Positions 16,412 through 25,355 of a stretch of 40,435 bases of DNA are shown one piece after another (the stretch's first letter is position 1; every line of letters begins with the position of its first letter). Source of the DNA: an uncultured Collinsella sp. (GTDB taxonomy: Bacteria; Actinomycetota; Coriobacteriia; Coriobacteriales; Coriobacteriaceae). The notes beneath the pieces were generated by a model. It searched no databases, was not told the DNA's origin, and worked only from the letters and a program-made list of their open reading frames with translations. The stretch lies in the NCBI GenBank assembly GCA_902489965.1, contig CABUCA010000011.1, forward strand, positions 1 to 40,435. The letters run 5' to 3'. The position numbers and the translations under genes are program-made.

Positions 16412-16611
16412 GGCCGCTCCTCTCAAGGTAGCACCGGGCGGATGCCCGTAGCACCATTGTCCGAGCGGGCAAGCAGCAAAACGGTGCGATCGCGATCTTG
16501 GTTTTGAGTGTCAAACCAATTGCCGACCAAAAGCTGACCGGCCCGTCAAGCTCGTGGCAAGGTTTTGGTCAGCACGTCAGCAAAACGCACGTTTAGGGGC
16601 GCATCGGCAAT
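16412..16611 (-). promoter_or_regulatory. upstream region of the tad operon
   Basis: This is a non-coding stretch holding the likely operon promoter. On the minus strand TTGACA occurs near 16511, but no good -10 follows at 17 bases. Two imperfect dyads are visible: GGTTTTGA/TCAAACC at 16499-16516, and GACCAAAA (16524-16531) with TTTTGGTC (16563-16570). They may be operators. Confidence 0.3.
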
Positions 16612-16645
16612 AAAAAAGCCGCCTCCCGTACCATTGGGAGACGGC
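16612..16645 (-). terminator. terminator of rsgA
   Basis: On the minus strand GCCGTCTCCC pairs with GGGAGGCGGC (one T-G pair) around an eight-base loop, followed by six T. It lies 19 bases after the rsgA stop. Confidence 0.9.
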
Positions 16646-16663
16646 TGTCATAGGTAGATTCAA

Positions 16664-17848
16664 TTACAGATGGACATCGGGATCGAGCATCTGAGCACTC
16701 ACACGCATGGATGACGCCAGGTTTTGGAACGTCTCCAGGCGCAGGCTGTCGATTTGCCCGGCATCCTCGGCCTCGCGAACGGCGCAGCCCGGTTCGTGGG
16801 TATGCGTGCAGTCGCCAAACCGGCACGCACGCGACGCCTCGACGATCTCGGGAAACGCGCGTGCCAAGCCCCGCTCATGCCCCACGAGCGGCAGACTGCG
16901 CAGGCCCGGCGCGTCAGCAATAACGCCGGCTTCGCCCGGCAGCGCCACCATCACGCGCGCGACCGTGGTGTGGCGACCCTGGTCATCGCGCTCACGTACG
17001 CCGCCGGTCGCCAACGTATCGTGACCCAGCAGCGCATTGAGCAGCGTCGACTTGCCGGCACCCGATTCACCCAGGATCATGGCGCAGCTCCCGGCGGGAA
17101 CGCAGGCGCGAACCTCGTCCAGGCCACGGCCCTCGGCAGAGGATGTCACGATTACGCGCACGTCCGGACCCACCAAGCGGTGCACGCGGTCCAGATCGCG
17201 CTCGAGCTCGGCGGCCTCGCAACGGTCGGCCTTGGTGAGCACCACCACCGGCTCGGCATCGCAGTCGAGTGCCAACACCAGCGAGCGCGCCACGCGGTCG
17301 AGCAGTACCTCGCCGGCGCCGAGCGCCTGCACGATCAGCACGCTATCCACGTTGGAGCAAAGCACCTGACGCTCGCCGCGAGCGCGTCCGCGCCAGCGCC
17401 CAAAACTCGTGCGGCGTGGCAGCACGCACTCGATCACGCCCATGTTGTGCCCGGGCGCACGACGCACCGCCACGCGGTCGCCCACGGCGGGCAGCAGAAC
17501 CTCGTCCTCGCCACGCGACTTGGCAAACCCCACGGCATGCTCGGCACGAAAGGTGTCATCGGCAGCCGCCACCAGCGGAAACCCACGATCCAGGCGCACC
17601 ACGGCACCAAGCTGCATCTGCTCGGGCTCCTCGGCCCGAGCACAAAAATCATCGAAAGCAGCCTGCTGAGCCCCATCGATAGGCAGGTCGTCGAACGCCG
17701 GAACATCCTGCAGCGCGTCGAGCCCCGGCACGCTTGCCAGCAGTTCCTCGGCAGACGCGGGGGCTTCGGTCGCGAGCTTCCGACGACGATCGCGCTTAGC
17801 CCGCGCCCCCGTCGTCTTTTTCTTCGCCTTAGCCTTAGCCTTGCCCAC
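16664..17848 (-). CDS. rsgA: small-subunit-dependent GTPase RsgA
   Basis: The 394-residue GTPase acts late in 30S subunit maturation. It shows the circularly permuted G-domain order: VVLTKADRCE (G4) comes first, then the P-loop GESGAGKSTLLNALLG (G1), and DAPGLRSLPL (G3). The OB fold lies before this (GAVVRLDRGFPLV, VGDRVAVRR). The C-terminal zinc knuckle CRFGDCTHTHEPGC is complete. A 40-residue Lys/Ala/Arg-rich N-terminal tail and an acidic linker extend it beyond the usual 300-350 residues. The GTG start at 17848 has GGGAGG five bases upstream. It stands as a single gene with its own terminator. Confidence 0.96.
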   Translation of the reverse strand: MGKAKAKAKKKTTGARAKRDRRRKLATEAPASAEELLASVPGLDALQDVPAFDDLPIDGAQQAAFDDFCARAEEPEQMQLGAVVRLDRGFPLVAAADDTFRAEHAVGFAKSRGEDEVLLPAVGDRVAVRRAPGHNMGVIECVLPRRTSFGRWRGRARGERQVLCSNVDSVLIVQALGAGEVLLDRVARSLVLALDCDAEPVVVLTKADRCEAAELERDLDRVHRLVGPDVRVIVTSSAEGRGLDEVRACVPAGSCAMILGESGAGKSTLLNALLGHDTLATGGVRERDDQGRHTTVARVMVALPGEAGVIADAPGLRSLPLVGHERGLARAFPEIVEASRACRFGDCTHTHEPGCAVREAEDAGQIDSLRLETFQNLASSMRVSAQMLDPDVHL

Positions 17849-17889
17849 AAGCGCCTCCCAGCACAAAACCACACAACTGAGCAGGTATT

Positions 17890-18141
17890 TTAACGCATTG
17901 TTCCGTCCGACTTACCAAATGCTGCGGCGTACTCGTCATCATCCATCCAATCGATGATGTCGCCGGGCTTGCAATGAAGCGCCTCGCACATTGCTTGAAG
18001 TGTAGAAAAGCGGATCCCCTTGAGTCTTCCCGTTTTAATTCGAGACAGATTAACAGGCGATATTCCAATGATTTCGGCAAGTTCCTGCGACGAGATTTTA
18101 CGGTCCGCCATCACGCGGTCAAGACGCATAACAATCGGCAC
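17890..18141 (-). CDS. XRE-family transcriptional regulator (YozG-like)
   Basis: The 83-residue protein is almost only a helix-turn-helix domain: LDRVMADRKISSQELAEIIGISPVNLSRIKTGRLKGI, followed by FSTLQAMCEALHCKPGDIIDW. This is the short Cro/CI class found beside DUF2975 membrane proteins. The two genes lie in the same direction with an 11-base gap. The start is taken as a GTG at 18141 (GGGGG upstream); an ATG at 18129 would remove four residues. It probably regulates the pair. What it senses is unknown. Confidence 0.88.
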   Translation of the reverse strand: MPIVMRLDRVMADRKISSQELAEIIGISPVNLSRIKTGRLKGIRFSTLQAMCEALHCKPGDIIDWMDDDEYAAAFGKSDGTMR

Positions 18142-18152
18142 CGTGCCACCCC

Positions 18153-18641
18153 CTAGAGAATCTCGTCTGCATCTTCCTGCAATACCCTACCGTATTCAAA
18201 GACCCCCGCCAACGCAAAGAAAACGAGTCCGTAAGAAAGCGATTGAAAATCAAACTCGGGAAACACGGGCTCAGCCGTTCCAAGAACATTGCTGTATGGT
18301 AATTGAATCGTCGGCCATATGATGCTGATGACGGCTTTTACCGACATCAGGAGGCCAGCCGCGACCAAAATCCTGGTCTGCCACTTACCAAAAGGACGAC
18401 CCTCATGCCTGACTTTCGCCGTCAGAATCGTAAACAGAAGAAACGTTGCAGCGTCGCAAAGCGTGCTAACCATAAACAAGAGCAGAAATCCGCCGCTCAC
18501 CGCAGAGATACCCTCGATGAGCAACAGGTTCGCAAGATGAACGAACAACACCACGCAACATAGCGCTTGAACCGCCAGGGCGATACAGAAGATTGTCAGA
18601 AAACTCGTCGTCAACCGCAGATGTATATCGCGATCTTTCAT
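18153..18641 (-). CDS. DUF2975 family membrane protein
   Basis: The 162-residue protein has four membrane helices: about residues 12-35, 45-70, 88-108 and near the C-terminus (LSYGLVFFALAGVFEYG). The last helix followed by YGRVLQEDADEI is a recurring end of DUF2975 proteins, which are usually encoded next to a small XRE regulator, as here. The start ATG at 18641 is preceded by an excellent AAGGAGGAG; the frame upstream of it is not needed. The function of the family is not established. It is transcribed divergently from the three-gene cassette that begins at 18803. Confidence 0.83.
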   Translation of the reverse strand: MKDRDIHLRLTTSFLTIFCIALAVQALCCVVLFVHLANLLLIEGISAVSGGFLLLFMVSTLCDAATFLLFTILTAKVRHEGRPFGKWQTRILVAAGLLMSVKAVISIIWPTIQLPYSNVLGTAEPVFPEFDFQSLSYGLVFFALAGVFEYGRVLQEDADEIL

Positions 18642-18707
18642 TTCTCCTCCTTTTTTCCTTATTTCCCTGCGTTCATTGTACTTTTCAATCCAACCGCTCT
18701 CGCTCAA

Positions 18708-18802
18708 AACCGTTTACCAGCAAATCGATACCGTTCATTTTTAAGAATCTTTATTTAATGTTTTATATAAAGTAATTTAACTTTATAGAGTTTGGAGGAC
18801 CC
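18708..18802 (+). promoter_or_regulatory. A+T-rich divergent promoter region
   Basis: This 95-base gap between divergent genes is far richer in A+T than its surroundings. On the plus strand TATATAAA near 18766 and TTTATAG near 18781 are possible -10 boxes. GGAGG stands six bases before the ATG at 18803. A palindrome TTTATATAAA is included. Confidence 0.4.
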
Positions 18803-19240
18803 ATGAGAAAGCAAGCCGTCCTTATCCTTATCTTATCGCTGTCCCTTTTCGCCCTCTTCTCGTCAGTACGAACCAATTCCGATCCAATCAATATCTCATC
18901 ATTGCCCGAATTTCGATCGAAATTAAGCAAAGGCGAATCTTTTATCGTGCAAATTGAGCTGGAGGGCTGCCCGGCCTGTGAAGAGCTCCGTGCGGCAGAA
19001 CGCTCGCTTTCGCCGAGTCTCAAGAACGACATCGAGATCCTCGTTGTCCCTAAGAGCCAAAAGGAGGTTGATAGGGAAACACTTAAGGCGCTTCTGCCGT
19101 CATTCGAGTTTTATCCTTCAATTTTTGCCATCTCTGAAGGAAAGATAGCGTCCGAGTTCGACCTTTCCACGCTTGATTCGTTTGAAATGCGTTTCACGGA
19201 TTGGAGGCTGAATCTGAACAACACAGCAATGTCACGCTAA
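18803..19240 (+). CDS. exported thioredoxin-like protein
   Basis: The 145-residue protein begins with a membrane-targeting segment (KQAVLILILSLSLFALFSSV) that could be a signal peptide or an anchor. A thioredoxin-like fold follows, with an active-site motif C56-P-A-C59 preceded by VQIELEG. A likely cis-proline loop Y104-P105-S lies about 45 residues later, as in thioredoxins. It would act outside the membrane on disulfides. Codon use is A+T-richer than in the housekeeping genes. GGAGG precedes the ATG. It is followed after 17 bases by a secreted protein with two cysteines, a natural substrate candidate. The fold call is from motif and layout; the reaction (oxidising or reducing) is not known. 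Confidence 0.72.
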   Translation: MRKQAVLILILSLSLFALFSSVRTNSDPINISSLPEFRSKLSKGESFIVQIELEGCPACEELRAAERSLSPSLKNDIEILVVPKSQKEVDRETLKALLPSFEFYPSIFAISEGKIASEFDLSTLDSFEMRFTDWRLNLNNTAMSR

Positions 19241-19257
19241 ATGTCAGGAGGATACAC

Positions 19258-19755
19258 ATGCTACGTAACGTTCCCGTAAGCCGTAAGTCATTCATCGCAA
19301 GCGCAGTTGCGCTTTGCTCAATTGCCATTTCACCAAAGCAATCTAAGGCGCAACCTCTTGAAGTAGAGTTCCCTTCTGCCGAAGAGTACATTGAAGCTGT
19401 CAATGAGTCCGGCACAGGATGGACGACATACGCACTAGATGAAAACGGAGATGTCCAAATTATCGATCGATTCCAGACCCTGTCTTTGGATGATTTAGCA
19501 GCTGCCACACGCGGCGCTAAAGAATGGATCGTCAAAATTGCCATTTTTATTGGAAAAGAACTCATCGGCTATGTAACGGGGGTTGTAATCGACGGACTTA
19601 TTAAGAAGTTCATAAGCATAACCGGAGGTTATTGGACTGAGTATGCAGCAAAGCAACTCCTTGGACGCCCCGTACCCGCAGGCAACACGTACCGTCTACC
19701 TTGCAGCGTCTATCCCCCCAACTCCGGAGAATACATTCGTTGTATAAATAGTTAG
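19258..19755 (+). CDS. unrecognised secreted protein with a two-cysteine tail
   Basis: I do not recognise this 165-residue protein. The N-terminus SRKSFIASAVALCSIAISPKQSKA looks like a signal peptide, possibly Tat-like with an RK pair, with cleavage likely after Ala31. The mature part has an acidic start, then a strongly amphipathic or hydrophobic stretch at residues 88-122 (EWIVKIAIFIGKELIGYVTG). The tail RLPCSVYPPNSGEYIRCINS has Cys149 and Cys162, able to form a 13-residue disulfide loop. AGGAGG stands before the ATG at 19258. It lies between the thioredoxin-like gene and a small membrane protein gene. A bacteriocin-like or envelope-acting role is one guess. No homology supports it here. 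Confidence 0.65.
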   Translation: MLRNVPVSRKSFIASAVALCSIAISPKQSKAQPLEVEFPSAEEYIEAVNESGTGWTTYALDENGDVQIIDRFQTLSLDDLAAATRGAKEWIVKIAIFIGKELIGYVTGVVIDGLIKKFISITGGYWTEYAAKQLLGRPVPAGNTYRLPCSVYPPNSGEYIRCINS

Positions 19756-19764
19756 GATACGGCT

Positions 19765-20094
19765 ATGTTGCCAGTCATCATTGCCCCCGTAATTGGTGTA
19801 TGGGGTATCCAGTATTTCCTCAACAAGAAGTGGCTCTGGGGCATTGGGTGCATAGCGATAACATTAATATGCTATTTCCTTAGCCTCATTGTCAAAGCAT
19901 GCTGGCCGAGCGCCATCTCTTTTGGAATTGCTCTTCTCAGCTCGGTCCAGCTATATGGAAGCAAAAAGGGTTTGTCCTTCTTTAATGCCCTGATATCGGC
20001 TCCGCTACCTCTGCAAATCTACTGGGGAATTATGGCCGTCATCGTTCTCTTTATGCCCCAAATCCCCTTCAGCGACGTTCCCGGCTTCTCCTAA
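19765..20094 (+). CDS. unrecognised small membrane protein
   Basis: The 109-residue protein is mostly hydrophobic, with about four membrane segments: residues 2-19, 24-45, 48-64 and 82-99. It has short polar turns such as LNKKWLW and YGSKKGLS. It starts nine bases after the previous stop, with AGGA upstream, so it belongs to the same transcript. Third place after a secreted protein fits an immunity or anchoring function, but nothing in the sequence proves this. No known domain is apparent. Confidence 0.65.
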   Translation: MLPVIIAPVIGVWGIQYFLNKKWLWGIGCIAITLICYFLSLIVKACWPSAISFGIALLSSVQLYGSKKGLSFFNALISAPLPLQIYWGIMAVIVLFMPQIPFSDVPGFS

Positions 20095-20152
20095 CGCGTC
20101 GCCGATTCAACCCCATACAATCCAGCTCACAAAAAGAGTCGGTCGAGCAAAT

Positions 20153-20198
20153 GCTCTAAAAATAGAGCTGGCCGGGCAAAGCCCGACCAGCTCACAAA
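20153..20198. terminator. terminator-like hairpins between convergent genes
   Basis: GAGCTGG-C-CGGGC pairs with GCCCG-A-CCAGCTC around AAA (20165-20193). On the minus strand it is followed by TATTTTTAG, so it could end the Ca2+ ATPase transcript. GCTCTA-AAAA-TAGAGC (20153-20168) overlaps it, giving alternative folds. Confidence 0.6.
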
Positions 20199-20252
20199 CT
20201 TTCCCTCAGCCCTTTTTCATCCGCGCGCGAGAAAGCCAGCAAGGATACCACA

Positions 20253-20341
20253 GGGCCCGCCCCGGGAGTGTTTTCTTCTGAGCGATCCCGCAGCGCGAAG
20301 CGCGAGGACCAGCGAAGAAGAAAACACGCAGGGGCGGGCCC
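20253..20341. repeat. 89-base imperfect inverted repeat
   Basis: The left arm 20253-20279 (GGGCCCGCCCC, then GTGTTTTCTTCT) and the right arm 20316-20341 (AGAAGAAAACAC, then GGGGCGGGCCC) are complementary except for a small internal loop. The loop region holds a second short hairpin, GCGC-GAA-GCGC. It lies 12 bases from the ATPase stop codon and could be an intergenic repeat element or a transcript-end structure. Confidence 0.7.
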
Positions 20342-20353
20342 GGACAGGTTAAC

Positions 20354-23035
<2,682 letters not shown>

Positions 23036-23047
23036 ATAGAGTCCCCT

Positions 23048-23097
23048 CCTGGGATTCGGGCCACTCAGCAGATTGATGCCCGATCATAATTCCCAGG
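23048..23097 (-). promoter_or_regulatory. 5'-leader hairpin overlapping the ATPase ribosome site
   Basis: In the ATPase mRNA, CCTGGGA (23097-23091) pairs with TCCCAGG (23054-23048), and an inner CGGGC pairs with GCCCG. The 3' arm shares bases with the Shine-Dalgarno AGGAGGGG, so folding would limit ribosome access. A -10-like TATGAT lies within the 5' arm. Confidence 0.45.
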
Positions 23098-23476
23098 AGA
23101 AGGGCAAGGGCTCATCAAGGCTGCCGTGCTGAGCGGCAGTTGATAGTGGAGCTATGGTACCCCAAAGCAACGCGTCTAGCCAAAACAATCCATTTGGAAA
23201 TATGGTCCATAAGCAACGGTGCAGGCCGTGTGATGCTCAACATTGATAAAACGTTTTTTCTTCGGCGCATCATCAAACTGAAATATCGCCCAGATAGCAG
23301 CGGTTAGAACGGTTGGTAAAGTTTTTGCATATACCGTTTTTCCGCAAAAAATGAACTTCTAATTCGGCATACGGTCGATTTTTTGGGGTATTCGGTCGCC
23401 ATTTCGTTATAATCAACTCAGTTTTATTTCTTATGGTTTATCTATCAGCGCAAGACGATGTCAGATGGAGGTCTGA
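23098..23476 (+). promoter_or_regulatory. divergent control region, with the pyk promoter
   Basis: The 380-base gap holds no gene. For pyk, a perfect -10 TATAAT lies at 23408-23413, with only a weak -35 (TTGGGG at 23383, 19 bases away). ACGGTCG (23371) and TCGGTCG (23392) are direct repeats 21 bases apart, placed where an activator could sit. GGAGG lies before the pyk ATG. A small hairpin CTGCCG/CGGCAG occurs at 23121-23139. Confidence 0.6.
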
Positions 23477-24937
23477 ATGTACAAGCGCACTAAGATTGTA
23501 TGCACCATGGGTCCCGCCTGCGATAGCGACGAGACCATCCGCGAGATGATCAAGGCGGGCATGAACGTCGCCCGTTTTAACTTCTCGCACGGCTCCTACG
23601 ACGAGCACCACGGTCGCATCGAGCGCGTCCGTCGTATTTCCAAGGAGCTCGGTATGCCCGTCGGCATCCTGCTCGACACCAAGGGCCCCGAGGTCCGCAC
23701 CGGCCTTCTGGTCGATGGCAAGAAGGTTGCCGTCAAGACCGGCGACAAGATCGTCGTCACCGCTCAGCCCACGACCGAGGATTTCCACGGCACCGCTGAG
23801 CACATCTCCCTCGACTACCTGGCTCTGCCCTCCGAGGTCGAGAAGGGCTCCCTCATCCTGATCGATGACGGCCTGGTTGCCCTCGAGGTCGAGTCCGTCG
23901 ACGGCCAGGACATGACCTGCGTCGTCAAGAACGACGGCCTGATCGGCGAGCGCAAGGGCGTCAACATGCCCAACGTCAACGTCTCGCTGCCCGCTATCAC
24001 CGAGCGCGATCGTCAGGACATCCTCTTTGGCCTGACCGAGAACATCGACTACATCGCCGCTTCCTTCATCCGTGACGGCGAGTCCGTCCGCGGCATCCGC
24101 AAGCTTTGCCGCGAGAACGGTGGCGAGCACGTGACGATCTTCCCGAAGATCGAGTGCGCCCTGGGCGTCGAGAACTTCGACGAGATCCTCGAGGCTTCCG
24201 ACGGCATTATGGTCGCCCGTGGCGACCTGGGCATCGAGATCAAGCCCGAGCTCGTTCCCCACATCCAGAAGGAGATTATCGCCAAGTGCAACGCGGCCTA
24301 CAAGCCCGTTATCACCGCTACGCAGATGCTCGACTCCATGCAGCAGAACCCGCGCCCGACGCGCGCCGAGGTTGCCGACGTTGCTAACGCCATCTACGAC
24401 GGCACCGACGCCGTTATGCTCTCTGGCGAGTCCGCTGCCGGTAAGTACCCGGTCGAGGCCGTTAAGATGCAGGCCAGCATTGCTCTCGAGACCGAAAAGT
24501 ACCTCCCGGCTCACGCTCCGCTCGAGGTTCCGGCTGACGCTCACGGCACCCGCGTTGTCAACAACGTTGTGGGTATGTCCGCTGTGAACATGGCCACCAC
24601 CGTTGGCGCCAAGTGCATCACCGTGCCGACGACCACCGGTCGTACCGCTCGTCTGATCTCGCACTTCCGTCCCAACATGCCGATCTGCGCGTTCTCCCGC
24701 CACGAGTGGGCCGTCCAGCAGATGATCATGTACTGGGGCGTTATCCCGCACCAGGCCGAGATTACCCAGGGCACCGTCAACGGCACGATCGTCAAGGCGA
24801 TCGAGACCGCTAAGGAGCTCGGCTACGTCGAGGCCGGCGACCTGACCGTCGCCACCGCTGGCGATCCCCGCATGAGCGTCCAGCTCGAGGACAAGGTCTC
24901 CTCGACCAACGTCGCTTACGTCGCTCAGGTGCGTTAA
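23477..24937 (+). CDS. pyk: pyruvate kinase
   Basis: The 486-residue glycolytic enzyme makes ATP and pyruvate from phosphoenolpyruvate. Visible are KIVCTMGPA at the N-terminus, NVARFNFSHG, the LDTKGPEVRTG substrate loop, the MVARGDLGIEI motif, and the active-site signature FPKIECALGVENFDEI. TATQMLDSM and DAVMLSGESAAGKYP follow. It has the A, B and C domains but not the extra C-terminal PEP-utiliser-like domain of many Bacillales enzymes. Codon use is strongly biased to a few C-ending codons, as in highly expressed genes, unlike its neighbours. It is monocistronic, with its own promoter and a strong terminator. Confidence 0.98.
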   Translation: MYKRTKIVCTMGPACDSDETIREMIKAGMNVARFNFSHGSYDEHHGRIERVRRISKELGMPVGILLDTKGPEVRTGLLVDGKKVAVKTGDKIVVTAQPTTEDFHGTAEHISLDYLALPSEVEKGSLILIDDGLVALEVESVDGQDMTCVVKNDGLIGERKGVNMPNVNVSLPAITERDRQDILFGLTENIDYIAASFIRDGESVRGIRKLCRENGGEHVTIFPKIECALGVENFDEILEASDGIMVARGDLGIEIKPELVPHIQKEIIAKCNAAYKPVITATQMLDSMQQNPRPTRAEVADVANAIYDGTDAVMLSGESAAGKYPVEAVKMQASIALETEKYLPAHAPLEVPADAHGTRVVNNVVGMSAVNMATTVGAKCITVPTTTGRTARLISHFRPNMPICAFSRHEWAVQQMIMYWGVIPHQAEITQGTVNGTIVKAIETAKELGYVEAGDLTVATAGDPRMSVQLEDKVSSTNVAYVAQVR

Positions 24938-24965
24938 ATCACACTTGCAAACACACTTGCATTGC

Positions 24966-25003
24966 AAAGGGCCCGGAAGGCTTCGCCTTCCGGGCCCTTT
25001 TTC
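24966..25003 (+). terminator. terminator of pyk
   Basis: GGGCCCGGAAGG pairs perfectly with CCTTCCGGGCCC around CTTCG, followed by TTTTTCT. It begins about 30 bases after the pyk stop. Confidence 0.95.
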
Positions 25004-25176
25004 TGTGCCAATGCCGGCGCACAGCAAAACACGCACTCATTTCTTTACCAAAAGTGCGAAATCCACCCTTCGAGGCCCATAAAATAAAGTCCCAAGCGCT
25101 AAAAGTGTTCGCCCGGTGGCAAACCCACACCTTAACCGACACTGCTAAATCGTTTTAGCAAGAGTCAGATCGACCT

Positions 25177-25311
25177 GGTTTTCGGAAGTGCGGGGAAAAA
25201 TTGCTTACCTCCGAGTACAAGCCCTTTTATTTCAACAAAACCCCTGATAAAGTTGGCTCAAATACCGCTTGTGCTTTGCCTGTTTGTCTTTTTCCCCGCA
25301 CTTCCGAAACC
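25177..25311. repeat. inverted repeat with 23-24-base arms upstream of the nuclease-like gene
   Basis: The left arm 25177-25200 and the right arm 25289-25311 are reverse complements apart from one extra T in the left arm; the shared core is CGGAAGTGCGGGGAAAAA. An 88-base A+T-rich spacer lies between. The right arm ends 44 bases before the start of the 357-residue gene. A smaller palindrome GCTAAA-TCGT-TTTAGC precedes it at 25144-25159. The rest of 25004-25355 shows no gene. Confidence 0.8.
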
Positions 25312-25355
25312 GATAGCTTTTCTAGCCCAAACTACGCTCAAACGATCGGATCGCT

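Noticed and set aside
18803..20094. Prophage or integrative element
   Set aside because: There is no integrase, attachment-site duplication, capsid or replication gene near the A+T-richer cassette.
23438..25036. 532-codon minus-strand frame opposite pyk
   Set aside because: It runs through the pyk promoter leader and terminator. Pyruvate kinase is certain on the plus strand, and the frame results from its codon bias.
25144..25311. CRISPR array
   Set aside because: Only one pair of inverted arms exists; there are no regularly spaced direct repeats or cas genes anywhere in the window.
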